A stretch of DNA of 64,000 nt from Gemmatimonadota bacterium. Its GTDB lineage: Bacteria; Gemmatimonadota; Gemmatimonadetes; Palauibacterales; Palauibacteraceae. The stretch covers positions 1 to 64,000 of the forward strand of contig JAJCZV010000005.1 in the NCBI GenBank assembly GCA_029262175.1. The letters run 5' to 3'. The stretch's first letter is position 1. Every line of letters begins with the position of its first letter. The position numbers were made by a program, and so were the translations under genes. Under the pieces are notes generated by a model. It was not told where the DNA came from. It was given only the letters and a program-made list of their open reading frames with translations, and made no database searches. Below, piece by piece: positions 26,928-36,121 of the stretch.

Positions 26928-27104
26928 TGCGAACAAATCCGGGTCAAAGCGTTCTTGCGTGCCCGCGCGCGCGCCGCCTACTGTCACGCTCCTCGAGCCG
27001 CCAGGCGGGGTCGACAAATGGCGATATCGACGGGAATCTGACAAGCGGCCGGCCGATTGCACCGGAAGGCGTACGGCGGGCGCGCGCTATCTGAGCGGAC
27101 CACC

Positions 27105-29090
27105 ATGACCAAACCTCACAGCGAGATCGACGTCCTTCTCAACGAACAGCGGACGTTCAAACCGCCCACCGCATTTGCCGATGCCGCCCATGTAAACGAT
27201 CAGACACCCTACGACCAAGCCGCCCTGGACCGCGAGGCGTACTGGGAAAACTGGGCCCGTGAACTGGATTGGTTCGAGCCCTGGCAGCGGGTCCTCGAGT
27301 GGAATCCACCCTTCGCCAAGTGGTTTGTCGGCGGGAAACTGAACGCGGCACACAACTGCCTCGATCGGCACCTCGATACGATCGGAGACAAGCAGGCGTT
27401 GATTTGGGAGGGCGAGCCCGGGGACACGCGGACCTTCACGTATCGAGAACTCCATTCCGAGGTCAGTCGCTTCGCCAACGCCCTCAAAGCGTTGGGCGTG
27501 GCCAAGGGCGATCGGGTCGCGATCTACCTCCCCATGATCCCCGAAGCGGTGATCGCCATGCTCGCGTGCGCGCGAATCGGCGCCCCGCACTCGGTCGTGT
27601 TTGGCGGGTTCTCACCGCAATCGCTCCACGACCGAATCGAAGACGCGCACGCCAAATGTGTGATCACGGCGGACGGCGGCTATCGACGTGGAACCGTCAT
27701 ACCGCTCAAGGCAAGCACCGATGCGGCCATCGTCGGGCTCGACTTCGTCTCCACCGTCGTCGTGGTCCAGCGCGGAGCCGCAACAGATATCGGAGCTGCA
27801 CCGCACGGCGAGGCCATCGAGATCCCCTCGTGCGAGATGCAGGCCGGCCGCGATCATTGGTACCACGAGATCGTTGCCGCAGCCTCTGCGGATTGCCCGC
27901 CGGAATCCATGGATTCGGAAGACCTTCTCTATCTCCTTTATACGTCGGGTACCACGGGGAACCCCAAGGGCGTCATGCATACGACCGGCGGCTACATGAC
28001 ACAGGTCGCCGCGACGGCCAAGTGGGTGTTCGATCTCAAAGATGACGACGTGTTCTGGTGCACGGCGGACGTCGGTTGGGTAACGGGACACTCCTACATC
28101 GTGTACGGCCCGCTTGCGAACGGGGCGACGGTTTTCATGTATGAGGGCGGACCCGACTGGCCGGATCGCGGACGCTTCTGGGAACTCGTGGAGAGGTACG
28201 GTACGACGATCTTCTATACGGCCCCGACCGCGATTCGTGCGTTTATGAAGTGGGGCGATCAATGGCCGGCGAAGTACGATCTTTCGTGTATCCGCCTTCT
28301 GGGAAGCGTCGGGGAACCCATCAACCCGGAAGCCTGGATCTGGTACAACAAGACGATCGGTCACGAGCGGTGCCCCATCATCGATACGTGGTGGCAAACC
28401 GAGACGGGCGGAATGATGCTGACCCCGCTTCCTGGCGCCACAACAACGAAACCCGGCAGCGTCACGTTCGGCTTTCCCGGCATTGACGCGACGATTCTGG
28501 ATGAAGAAGGGCAGCCGGCCGAGAGCGGCTATCTCGCCATCACGACCCCTTGGCCCGCGATGCTGCGCGGAATCTGGGGAGACGAAGCGCGTTATCGTGA
28601 GACGTATTGGTCCAAATGGCCGGACATCTATTTCCCAGGCGATGGCGCTCGCATCGACAAGGACGGCTACCTCTGGATCATGGGTCGCGTCGACGATGTG
28701 CTCAATGTCGCGGGCCATCGAATCGGCACAATGGAAGTCGAGTCCGCGCTGGTCGATCATCCCGCTGTGGCCGAGGCCGCGGTCGTGGGGCGCGCCGACG
28801 ACATCAAGGGACAGGCCGTCGCCGCGTTCGTGAGCGTCGTCGAAGGGATCGAGACAACCGACGAGCTGAGGGAAGAGATCCGCAGCCACGTGGCGACACA
28901 GATCGGGGCCATCGCGCGACCGGCGGACCTGATCTTTGCGGCGGAACTGCCCAAAACGCGGAGCGGGAAAATCATGCGACGTTTGCTTCGCGATGTGGCC
29001 GAAGGAAGGGCGCTCGGCGACACTACGACGCTGGCCGACCCCGCCGTCGTGCAGGGACTACAGCAGCAATACGCCGACAGCGAGGGCTAG
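27105..29090 (+). CDS. acs: acetyl-CoA synthetase
   Basis: A 661-residue AMP-forming ligase that makes acetyl-CoA from acetate, ATP and CoA. Motifs: [19 protein letters not shown] (ATP/AMP signature), [28 protein letters not shown] and the C-terminal lysine loop [14 protein letters not shown]. The lysine of that loop is the regulatory acetylation site in the family. Length and the N-terminal block [17 protein letters not shown] match Acs. ATG 27105 follows upstream non-coding sequence shared with the divergent small protein. The MFS gene begins 4 nt after its stop, suggesting co-transcription. Confidence 0.96.
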   Translation: MTKPHSEIDVLLNEQRTFKPPTAFADAAHVNDQTPYDQAALDREAYWENWARELDWFEPWQRVLEWNPPFAKWFVGGKLNAAHNCLDRHLDTIGDKQALIWEGEPGDTRTFTYRELHSEVSRFANALKALGVAKGDRVAIYLPMIPEAVIAMLACARIGAPHSVVFGGFSPQSLHDRIEDAHAKCVITADGGYRRGTVIPLKASTDAAIVGLDFVSTVVVVQRGAATDIGAAPHGEAIEIPSCEMQAGRDHWYHEIVAAASADCPPESMDSEDLLYLLYTSGTTGNPKGVMHTTGGYMTQVAATAKWVFDLKDDDVFWCTADVGWVTGHSYIVYGPLANGATVFMYEGGPDWPDRGRFWELVERYGTTIFYTAPTAIRAFMKWGDQWPAKYDLSCIRLLGSVGEPINPEAWIWYNKTIGHERCPIIDTWWQTETGGMMLTPLPGATTTKPGSVTFGFPGIDATILDEEGQPAESGYLAITTPWPAMLRGIWGDEARYRETYWSKWPDIYFPGDGARIDKDGYLWIMGRVDDVLNVAGHRIGTMEVESALVDHPAVAEAAVVGRADDIKGQAVAAFVSVVEGIETTDELREEIRSHVATQIGAIARPADLIFAAELPKTRSGKIMRRLLRDVAEGRALGDTTTLADPAVVQGLQQQYADSEG

Positions 29091-29094
29091 CGCG

Positions 29095-30336
29095 GTGGGC
29101 GACCAGCCCCACGAGGTCGCTCACCGGAAAGAGCGGATACGACAGCTCTGGTTGCTGGCGTGGGTCGAGTTTCTCTCGATGGGACTGTGGTTTTCGGCGA
29201 GCGCGGTCGTCCCCGAGCTGCGGACGGAATGGGGCGTCACCGACAGCGGCGCTGCCTGGCTGACGATGTCGGTTCAATTGGGGTTCGTGGCCGGCGCGCT
29301 CCTCTCCGCCGTGCTCACGCTGGCCGACATCTGGGACCCAAAGCGACTGATCGCCGGGTCGGCGCTGCTCGCGGCGGCCGCGACGGCCTCGATCGCGGCG
29401 TGGGGGAACGGTTTGGGTACGGCGATCCCGTTGCGTTTCTTGACCGGTATGGCTTTGGCCGGCGTGTACCCGCCGGGCATGAAGATGATGGCCGGTTGGT
29501 TTCGCGAGGGGCGCGGCATGGCGATCGGGGTCATGATCGGCGCCCTCACGCTGGGAACGGCCTCCCCTCACCTGCTTCGGCCTCTGGGCGGACTGGGCGC
29601 CTGGCAGTCGGTCCTCTATGCTTCGTCGTGCATCGCCGTGCTCGCGGCGGTCGTGGCCTTCGCCGGACTCCGAGCTGGCCCTTTCCAATCTCCGGCGGCC
29701 CCGTTCGATCCGGGCGCCATTCGCCGGATCCTGGGAGACCGGGCGAGCATGTTGGCCAACGGCGGATACTTCGGTCACATGTGGGAGCTATACGCGGTTT
29801 GGACGTGGCTCCCGGCTTTCTTGGCCGCGAGCTTCGTCGCGGATGCGAACCCGGCGACGTCGCCCGAATGGGCCTCCTACCTGTCGTTCGCCATGATCGC
29901 GACCGGCGCCGCCGGAGCCTCGATCGCCGGCGTACTCGCCGATCGGTTGGGTCGGACCGTCATCACCAGCGTGAGTATGATCACCAGCGGCGCGTGCTGC
30001 GTGGCAATCGGCTTCCTGTTTGCCGGAGCTGCGCCAGCCTTGGCCGTAGTATGTCTGATCTGGGGGTTTGCGATCGTCGCAGACTCAGCGCAGTTCTCGG
30101 CCTGCGTCAGCGAGCTCGCCGAGCCGGAATATGTGGGGACTGCACTCACGCTTCAGACCGCGATGGGGTTCTTGTTGACGCTGGTCACGATTCGACTGCT
30201 CCCCGTTTGGCAATCGACCTGGGGCTGGCAGTGGGCCTTCGTCCCGTTGGCCATCGGACCGGTCTTGGGTACCTGGAGCATGCTCGCGCTTAGGAGGCGC
30301 CCCGAGGCCCTGCGGATCGCTGGCGGTCGACGCTAG
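29095..30336 (+). CDS. MFS transporter
   Basis: A 413-residue major facilitator with about 12 hydrophobic helices. Visible family marks are the helix 2-3 loop region ADIWDPKRLIAGS and GWFREGRGMAIGVMIGALTLG in the first half, and ADRLGRTVITSVSMITSGA in the second. GTG 29095 is the start because it lies 4 nt after the acs stop and just before the first cytoplasmic residues. Co-transcription with acs suggests a carboxylate or related small-molecule carrier, but the substrate is not readable from sequence. Confidence 0.85.
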   Translation: MGDQPHEVAHRKERIRQLWLLAWVEFLSMGLWFSASAVVPELRTEWGVTDSGAAWLTMSVQLGFVAGALLSAVLTLADIWDPKRLIAGSALLAAAATASIAAWGNGLGTAIPLRFLTGMALAGVYPPGMKMMAGWFREGRGMAIGVMIGALTLGTASPHLLRPLGGLGAWQSVLYASSCIAVLAAVVAFAGLRAGPFQSPAAPFDPGAIRRILGDRASMLANGGYFGHMWELYAVWTWLPAFLAASFVADANPATSPEWASYLSFAMIATGAAGASIAGVLADRLGRTVITSVSMITSGACCVAIGFLFAGAAPALAVVCLIWGFAIVADSAQFSACVSELAEPEYVGTALTLQTAMGFLLTLVTIRLLPVWQSTWGWQWAFVPLAIGPVLGTWSMLALRRRPEALRIAGGRR

Positions 30337-30384
30337 CGATAGATTCACGGGGCTGACCCGTCCCCCAGACCCTTGGAGTTCCCT

Positions 30385-31167
30385 ATGTCCCGTCGCGCCG
30401 ACCCAACTGCCCGGCGCCGCAGCGCGATCGCGATCCTCGGCACCGCACTCTTCGGGGCTTGCGGCGCCGCGGGCGGACAAGCGGATCGTCCTCCCACGGA
30501 ATCGGAGGTCGACCCCATGAATCAGGACGCGACGAACACCCTCACCCCGACCGAAACCGCCGACGGGTTTCAACTCCTGTTTGACGGAGCGTCGATCGAC
30601 GCCTGGCGCGGCTATCAGCGCCAAGACGTGCCCGCGGGTTGGTCGGCGCGGGATGCGGCCCTCGTGTACACGCCAGGTCAGGGAGGCGGGGACATCATCA
30701 CGCGGGACACCTACGGTGACTTCGACCTCCGGCTCGAGTGGAAGATCGGTCCCGCTGGAAACAGCGGTGTGATGTTCGGCATCGTAGAGACCGAAGAACG
30801 CACGTATGAGTCCGGTCCCGAGATGCAGATCTTGGACAACGCAGGTCACCGGGACGGACAAAACCCGATGACCTCGGCCGGCTCGAACTACGCGCTGCAC
30901 GCACCGAGCGCGGACGTCACTCGGCCGCTTGGCGAATGGAACGAAGTGCGAATCGTTCGACATGGCAACCGCGTGGTCCATTGGCTCAACGGCACCCAGG
31001 TGGTCGAATACGAACTCGGTTCGGAGGCCTGGAGCGCCCTGGTGGCGAACAGCAAGTTTGTCGAGTGGCCGCAGTACGGAGTCCACCACGAGGGCCACAT
31101 CGGACTTCAGGACCATGGCGACCCGGCGTCGTTCCGAAACATCAAGATCCGTCGTCTGACGCCGTAA
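30385..31167 (+). CDS. DUF1080 (3-keto-disaccharide hydrolase-like) lipoprotein
   Basis: About 260 residues. An arginine-rich start, hydrophobic stretch and lipobox (LGTALFGACG) indicate a lipoprotein. The mature part is a concanavalin-like DUF1080 domain: FQLLFDGASIDAWRGY, then TRDTYGDFDLRLEWKI, GNSGVMFG and the closing HIGLQDHGDPASFRNIKI. Members of this family include 3-keto-glycoside hydrolases and carbohydrate-binding envelope proteins. Next gene begins 14 nt downstream. Confidence 0.9.
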   Translation: MSRRADPTARRRSAIAILGTALFGACGAAGGQADRPPTESEVDPMNQDATNTLTPTETADGFQLLFDGASIDAWRGYQRQDVPAGWSARDAALVYTPGQGGGDIITRDTYGDFDLRLEWKIGPAGNSGVMFGIVETEERTYESGPEMQILDNAGHRDGQNPMTSAGSNYALHAPSADVTRPLGEWNEVRIVRHGNRVVHWLNGTQVVEYELGSEAWSALVANSKFVEWPQYGVHHEGHIGLQDHGDPASFRNIKIRRLTP

Positions 31168-31181
31168 CGCCCGGGGCTCGC

Positions 31182-32072
31182 ATGCACGTCCATCTGGTCG
31201 ACGGGACCTACGAGCTCTTCCGGCATTTTTTTGCGATGCCTTCGGCCAAGAACGCGGGGGGCCACGAGGTTGCGGCCGCCCGCGGCGTCGTGGCGTCGCT
31301 CCTGGGCCTCGTCGAGTCGGGCGCGACCCATCTTGCGATCGCGACCGATCACGTGATCCGGTCGTTCCGCAACGATCTTTGGCCGGGATACAAAGACGGC
31401 TCGGATATCGACCCGAGTTTGCTGTCTCAGTTTCCGCTCGTTGAGGAAGCGTTGACGGCTGCCGGGTTCGTGGTGTGGCCGATGATCGAGCACGAAGCCG
31501 ACGACGGGATGGCAGCGGGCGCGGAGATGGCGGCGGCGGACCCCCGGGTAGAACAGGTCCTTCTCTGCACCCCGGACAAGGACCTCGCGCAGAGCGTTCG
31601 CGGCGATCGCGTGGTGCAGTTTGACCGCAGACAACGAATCGTTCGCAACGAAGCCGGGATCATCGAGAAGTTCGGTGTGCCGCCCTCTGCCATTCCGGAC
31701 TGGCTCGCGCTGGTCGGAGATGCGGCCGACGGCTTCCCCGGGGTGCGCGGCTTTGGCGCCAAGACCGCAGCCGCCTTGCTCCATCGCTACGGGCGGATCG
31801 AGGATATCCCGAAAGACGCGGCGGATTGGGACGCCCCGGTTCGAGGAGCGGCGCGCTTGTCGGCCGCGCTCACAGAGCACTTGGAGGACGCGCTGCTCTT
31901 TCGACGACTCGCGACGCTGGTCACCGCCGCACCCGTGTCCAAGACCGTTGATGACCTCGAGTGGACGGGACCCACCGAGGCCTTCGGACTGGTCGCTCAG
32001 GTCCTCGACGCGCCCAGCCTTGCCGGGCGCGCGAAGGAGCTAGCGAGTCAGCAAACCGCGACTTCCGACTAG
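31182..32072 (+). CDS. 5'-3' exonuclease, stand-alone (Pol I N-terminal domain type)
   Basis: A 296-residue flap nuclease-like protein matching the N-terminal domain of DNA polymerase I without the polymerase. Metal-binding acids are in LVDGTYELFRHFF, AIATDHV, EHEADDG and TPDKDLAQ. The DNA-binding helix-3-turn-helix reads GDAADGFPGVRGFGAKTAA. It should remove RNA primers or flaps during replication and repair. ATG 31182 begins with the catalytic first strand. It shares CTAG with the convergent serine hydrolase gene stop. Confidence 0.9.
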   Translation: MHVHLVDGTYELFRHFFAMPSAKNAGGHEVAAARGVVASLLGLVESGATHLAIATDHVIRSFRNDLWPGYKDGSDIDPSLLSQFPLVEEALTAAGFVVWPMIEHEADDGMAAGAEMAAADPRVEQVLLCTPDKDLAQSVRGDRVVQFDRRQRIVRNEAGIIEKFGVPPSAIPDWLALVGDAADGFPGVRGFGAKTAAALLHRYGRIEDIPKDAADWDAPVRGAARLSAALTEHLEDALLFRRLATLVTAAPVSKTVDDLEWTGPTEAFGLVAQVLDAPSLAGRAKELASQQTATSD

Positions 32073-33598
32073 CGAATCGGCGGAACCGCCTCCATCAAGA
32101 GCTCGAAGGCCTTGTCCAGATTCGGGCGTCCGGGGCCTCCCCCCGTGTATTTCCCGAGTCTCGCGACGACGAGTCCGCGCGACGGGATGATCACCGTGTA
32201 CTGACCGCCCGCGCCCCCGAACGCGCCATAGTCGTCTTCGATCGGAAACCCGAGGTCTTTCCAGAGGAAGCCACCGCCATAGATCGGGCGACCGTCCGCG
32301 ATCCATGCCGGTGCGATCTCCATGGCGTAGTCGACGTAGCCTTCGGGCAAAATCCGCTCGCCTTCCCACACGCCGTCTTGAAGATAGAGGTTGCCGAGCC
32401 GCGCCCAGTCTCGCGCCGACCCGAACTCGTACCCCTGCGTCAGGAAATTCCCGTACGGGTCGGTCTCCATGACGATGTTCCGGATTCCGAGTTTGTCGAA
32501 GAGATTTCTCTGCGGAAACGCGTGATAATCTTCGCCGCGTCCTTCGACCCCGAGTCGGATCAGGTAGTTCGTCAACGCCGGATCGGTGTTCCGATAACGG
32601 CCGACGGTGTTGGGCATCCATTGTTGCGGTCGTGTGGCCGCCCACTGGAACGCGTTGGGTCCGGTGTACAGATACAGATGGTCCGGGTACCCCATGTCTT
32701 CCGTGTAGTCGGGGTCCCCCGGCGCGACGATCCGAATTCCACTCGACATCCGCATGATGTCGGCGATGCGGATGTTCTTGCGGCCATCGCCCTGCCATTC
32801 AGGGACCGGAGCGCGCTGCCAGAGCCCATAAACGCCCTGCTCGATGAGCACGGCCATGAGGGTGCCGGTGAGCGATTTGCCCATCGACCAGCTTTCGAAC
32901 GGCGTGTGCATGTCGACGCCCTCGCCGTAGCCCTCGCCGATGATGCGACCCTTGTAGGTGACGACGAACCCGAGCGTCTTACCGATCGGATCCATGGCCA
33001 CCGCGACGGCCTCATCGACCTTGGCCATATCGATTTCGCTCGGATATGGTGCGTCGGCGAGCACGTCGCCCATCGGCCACGCCGTCGTAGCTGGATCGGG
33101 CGTTCGTGGCTCGACCATCGACGGTTCGAAGTGGAGCCCGTCCTCGCCCATGTTGTGCGTGATACAGCCCTGGTCGCCGTAGAACTTCGCCGTGCGCACG
33201 ACCCCCGACCCGAGCGTCAGGCTCACGGATTTGTCGTCGAAGTCGACGACCGTATCGACGACCGCGGCGCGCTGATCGAAGGGACTCGTAAACCCGCCGA
33301 CGTTGGCGGCCGCATCCGCCGGGTCGAGCCCGGTAATAAACACGGCCGAACAGAGGGTTTTGGCAAAGCCCGATGTGTGGTGGTCGATGGGCTCACCAGG
33401 CGGCGGATCCCAATTCGTCGGCAGCTCCAGTGATTCTCCGCGGGCGATCAACGCCGCCATCGGATCGCCGGCCGGATCCTCCGCCGGGGACTCCATGGTC
33501 GTCGAGGCGGTTTCGGCCGTTTCCTCGGCACCGCAGGCGGAGGCGAAAACGACGACGAACGCTGAGATCCAACCAAACCGAGTTCGGGACTGAGTCAT
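32069..33598 (-). CDS. beta-lactamase-fold serine hydrolase, lipoprotein
   Basis: A 509-residue protein with signal peptide and lipobox (FVVVFASACG), so it is lipid-anchored in the envelope. The class C beta-lactamase / DD-peptidase fold is indicated by SMGK near residues 236-239, which provides the nucleophilic serine and lysine, and by RYRNTDPALTNYL, a tyrosine-containing second motif. GGAGGQYTVIIPSRGLVV closes the domain. Members act as esterases, peptidases or D-amino-acid amidases; a true antibiotic role is unlikely here. The first 150 residues (HHTSGFAKTLCSAVFITGLD and on) form an added N-terminal domain. Confidence 0.87.
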   Translation of the reverse strand: MTQSRTRFGWISAFVVVFASACGAEETAETASTTMESPAEDPAGDPMAALIARGESLELPTNWDPPPGEPIDHHTSGFAKTLCSAVFITGLDPADAAANVGGFTSPFDQRAAVVDTVVDFDDKSVSLTLGSGVVRTAKFYGDQGCITHNMGEDGLHFEPSMVEPRTPDPATTAWPMGDVLADAPYPSEIDMAKVDEAVAVAMDPIGKTLGFVVTYKGRIIGEGYGEGVDMHTPFESWSMGKSLTGTLMAVLIEQGVYGLWQRAPVPEWQGDGRKNIRIADIMRMSSGIRIVAPGDPDYTEDMGYPDHLYLYTGPNAFQWAATRPQQWMPNTVGRYRNTDPALTNYLIRLGVEGRGEDYHAFPQRNLFDKLGIRNIVMETDPYGNFLTQGYEFGSARDWARLGNLYLQDGVWEGERILPEGYVDYAMEIAPAWIADGRPIYGGGFLWKDLGFPIEDDYGAFGGAGGQYTVIIPSRGLVVARLGKYTGGGPGRPNLDKAFELLMEAVPPIR

Positions 33599-33675
33599 CC
33601 GGGGCTCCTACGGTCGAGTACGAGGTTCCTCGGAACGTGCGGGACCGATCCAAACGCGACAAGGTGGCACTCTCC

Positions 33676-34206
33676 TTACCACCCGGCTTTCTCCACTTCC
33701 GCGACGGTCGTCGATTTTGGCATCATGAACATGAAAGCGGTCATCAAGCGGTAGATGACCCGCCATTTGAGCGAAATCTGACCGCGCTCGAGCTCATCCT
33801 TGAGCAGCCCGAGGATATCCTTCCAACCGCCGGCGCTCTTCTCGGGCGCCTTGTGCGCGTCCGTCCAACCGCTGTGCGTAATCGTGACCTTACAACCAGT
33901 GGCGATCTCCGAGAGCTCCCACGTTACGACGGTCGGTGGCTCGTCCGTTACCTGCGTGAACAGGTACGTGTGCACGAATCGCTCTGGGGGCGAGAACTCG
34001 ATGATCTCGCCAACGACGAAGACGCGTTTTCGATCCGGGCTATAGTAGCGGAGCTTGCTCCCCGGCTTGAAATCGGTCTCGAGCACGCAGTTGTAGAGTG
34101 GTCTTTGGATCGCTCCGATCTTCGTGATCTCCGCCCACACCTTTTCTCGTGGCACCGCGATGTCCACCGAAAGGACGTGCTCGACCCCCGCCTTTGTCGC
34201 GTTCAT
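33676..34206 (-). CDS. SRPBCC (AHSA1-like) domain protein
   Basis: A 176-residue START/Bet v1-like small-molecule-binding fold. It opens VEHVLSVDIAVPREKVWAEI and has PERFVHTYLFT and TGCKVTITHSGW, typical of polyketide cyclase / activator-of-Hsp90-like proteins. The gene begins inside the 3' end of the ArsR regulator gene (ATGA overlap), a common ArsR-SRPBCC pairing in which the SRPBCC partner works with the regulator. The ligand is unknown. Confidence 0.88.
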   Translation of the reverse strand: MNATKAGVEHVLSVDIAVPREKVWAEITKIGAIQRPLYNCVLETDFKPGSKLRYYSPDRKRVFVVGEIIEFSPPERFVHTYLFTQVTDEPPTVVTWELSEIATGCKVTITHSGWTDAHKAPEKSAGGWKDILGLLKDELERGQISLKWRVIYRLMTAFMFMMPKSTTVAEVEKAGW

Positions 34207-34574
34207 CCGGCAAGATTCTCCTGTTTATCGTTTCCGTCGTCGTTGTGCTCGAGCCCCTGCTTGAGCGAGACCAATGCTTCCGCCCACGGCTGCTGAAAAC
34301 GCGCCACCCAGCGGCGATAGATCTGCTGGATCGGGACCGGATTCAGGTGGTTCTGCGTTTCCCGCCCGACCTTTTGTCGGATCACCAGCCCGCCCTCTTC
34401 GAGGACGCGGAGGTGCTGCATCACGGCGAACCGGGAGAGTTCCGGAAACTGCCGCGCCAGCGCCCCGGTCGACTGTGGGCCGTCCGTCAGTACGTCGAGA
34501 ATGGCCCGCCGAGTCGGGTTGGAGAGCCCCTTCCAGACCACATCCAGCTCTTCCGTGCGTGGGTCGATTAACAT
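34203..34574 (-). CDS. ArsR-family transcriptional repressor
   Basis: A 123-residue winged-helix regulator: VWKGLSNPTRRAILDVLTDG at the start, recognition helix ELSRFAVMQHLRVLEEGGLV and the wing VIRQKVGRE. It lacks the CXC metal site of metal-sensing ArsR proteins, matching the SRPBCC-coupled subgroup. The start ATG directly abuts a palindrome (GTGATATATTTATCAC, 34575-34590), a good operator for autoregulation. The PhoD-like gene lies on the other side of this operator. Confidence 0.92.
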   Translation of the reverse strand: MLIDPRTEELDVVWKGLSNPTRRAILDVLTDGPQSTGALARQFPELSRFAVMQHLRVLEEGGLVIRQKVGRETQNHLNPVPIQQIYRRWVARFQQPWAEALVSLKQGLEHNDDGNDKQENLAG

Positions 34575-34590
34575 GTGATATATTTATCAC
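34575..34590. promoter_or_regulatory. palindromic operator for the ArsR-family regulator
   Basis: GTGATA-TATT-TATCAC is a perfect 6-bp inverted repeat around an A/T-rich centre, in an otherwise GC-rich region. It touches the ArsR start codon and lies 39 nt before the divergent PhoD-like start (34630). Binding there would block the ArsR-SRPBCC transcript and could also affect the phosphatase gene. Confidence 0.7.
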
Positions 34591-34629
34591 CTATTTGCAA
34601 GTTGGGCAAGAGGCACGGAGCGTAGGCAC

Positions 34630-36078
34630 ATGACGATTCAGGTCGGCATCAATGGGCCTCCCACGACCGAGCACACCTGGTTGCGAGTTTGGACCGACCG
34701 CGCGTCCGGGCTGCCGGTGGTCCGGAACGCTGGGGACGGTGGCCTGGTGCCGAACCTCACCACGCGCGTGGTGGCCCTGCCCGATCATCTCGTCCGCCCC
34801 CCGACTCCTCGTCGTCTGTTCGAGATTCGTGGCTGGCCGACCGACCGTTTGCTTCACGTCGATCTATCGGGCGAGCGAGCAACGGTTCTGACGCCTCCCG
34901 GACCGGATAGCGAACTTCGATTGCTCCTCGGGTCATGTTTCTACAGGGCCAGCCCGTGGGAGAACGTCGGCGACGCGTGGGACAGCTTTGTTCGCGAGCG
35001 TCCGGGCGACCGGCCCCATATCCGTATCCATTGCGGCGATCAACTGTATCTGGATCCCGAGCGGCTCGATAACCGACCCAACGAGGTCTGGGGGACCGTC
35101 GGGGCGTACGAGAAGTATTGGACTCATCCCGGCTACAAACGTTTCCTAGCGGGCGGCATCAGCCTCTTCACGCCGGATGACCATGATTTCTGGAACGACT
35201 ATCCATACTTCATGGTCCACCTCGACCGAAGCTCGAGTGCAGACAACGGACGAGGCCAGAAGAAGTGGGAAGCCCACGGCGATGCAGCGCGTCACGCGTT
35301 GGAGGCGTTTCAAACGCTCGGTCACCCCGACCGTCGGTCCTATTTCGAGTTGGACCTCGGACTCGTGTCGATGTTTGTCATGGACACGCGTTCGGACCGA
35401 GGAGACGGCAACCGCATCCGCCCCAAGCGTCTGTTCGACACCGCTCAACGCGAGGCACTGGTGGCTTGGGGGGCGGGACTGACGAAACCGGGGGTGCTGG
35501 TTTCGGCTTCGTCGCTGTTTCAAAAAGCGCGGTCGAAATTCCTGTTCGCGACGTCCGATCACAACCTGCTGGCATTTCCCGCCGACGCGGAAGCGATCTG
35601 GAGAACCGTCGAAGAGGCCCCGCACGACATCGTGGTCCTCGCTGGCGACCTGCACCAAGCGCGACTGAATCGGTGGAGGACGGGCTCCGGCGCGAGGCGC
35701 CGCCAGAGGTACGAGTTCGTCTCCTCTCCTCTCTCGGTGCTCACGTGGTTCGGTGGCGGTCGCCCGAACGCGGACACGCCACCCCGCGTTCAGGTCGGGA
35801 CCACCATCAAGCAGGCAGAACGAACGCTCTGGGGGCTCGCATCGCGCGACAACTTCGGTCTCATACGGCTCCGGAAATCCCACATCGCCGGAGGCGTCAA
35901 AGTGCGCTTTGAGCTGCGATCCACTGCCAAGGTGCTCCAGAGTTCGGGCTCGAGCGCGCGCCATTGGCCGGGACGCGTCGCGACCTCCGACTACGTCCAA
36001 AGGGAAGACGGCAGGGTCGTACGGTCGTGGCCCGAGGGCGGACGCATCCCCTGTACACATGAGGTAGAACTTAGATGA
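34630..36078 (+). CDS. PhoD-like metallophosphatase
   Basis: A 482-residue enzyme with a beta-sandwich-like start and a calcineurin-type phosphoesterase core: LLGSCFYRA, IHCGDQLYLD, LFTPDDHDFWND, FVMDTRSDR and VLAGDLHQARLNRW. This motif set matches the alkaline phosphatase D / PhoD family, which uses Fe3+ and Ca2+ to cleave phosphodiesters or monoesters. Unlike exported PhoD enzymes it has no visible Tat or Sec signal (starts MTIQVGINGPP). GGAG lies 9 nt before ATG 34630. It is divergent from the ArsR/SRPBCC pair and followed by an unknown gene 43 nt downstream. Confidence 0.85.
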   Translation: MTIQVGINGPPTTEHTWLRVWTDRASGLPVVRNAGDGGLVPNLTTRVVALPDHLVRPPTPRRLFEIRGWPTDRLLHVDLSGERATVLTPPGPDSELRLLLGSCFYRASPWENVGDAWDSFVRERPGDRPHIRIHCGDQLYLDPERLDNRPNEVWGTVGAYEKYWTHPGYKRFLAGGISLFTPDDHDFWNDYPYFMVHLDRSSSADNGRGQKKWEAHGDAARHALEAFQTLGHPDRRSYFELDLGLVSMFVMDTRSDRGDGNRIRPKRLFDTAQREALVAWGAGLTKPGVLVSASSLFQKARSKFLFATSDHNLLAFPADAEAIWRTVEEAPHDIVVLAGDLHQARLNRWRTGSGARRRQRYEFVSSPLSVLTWFGGGRPNADTPPRVQVGTTIKQAERTLWGLASRDNFGLIRLRKSHIAGGVKVRFELRSTAKVLQSSGSSARHWPGRVATSDYVQREDGRVVRSWPEGGRIPCTHEVELR

Positions 36079-36121
36079 GTGGAACCTTTGCTCAGATGGA
36101 ACCTTCAGGAGGCGGACGAAG

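Noticed and set aside
32069..33598. Serine hydrolase as an antibiotic beta-lactamase
   Set aside because: It has a large extra N-terminal domain and class C-like motifs shared with many esterases; nothing indicates drug hydrolysis.
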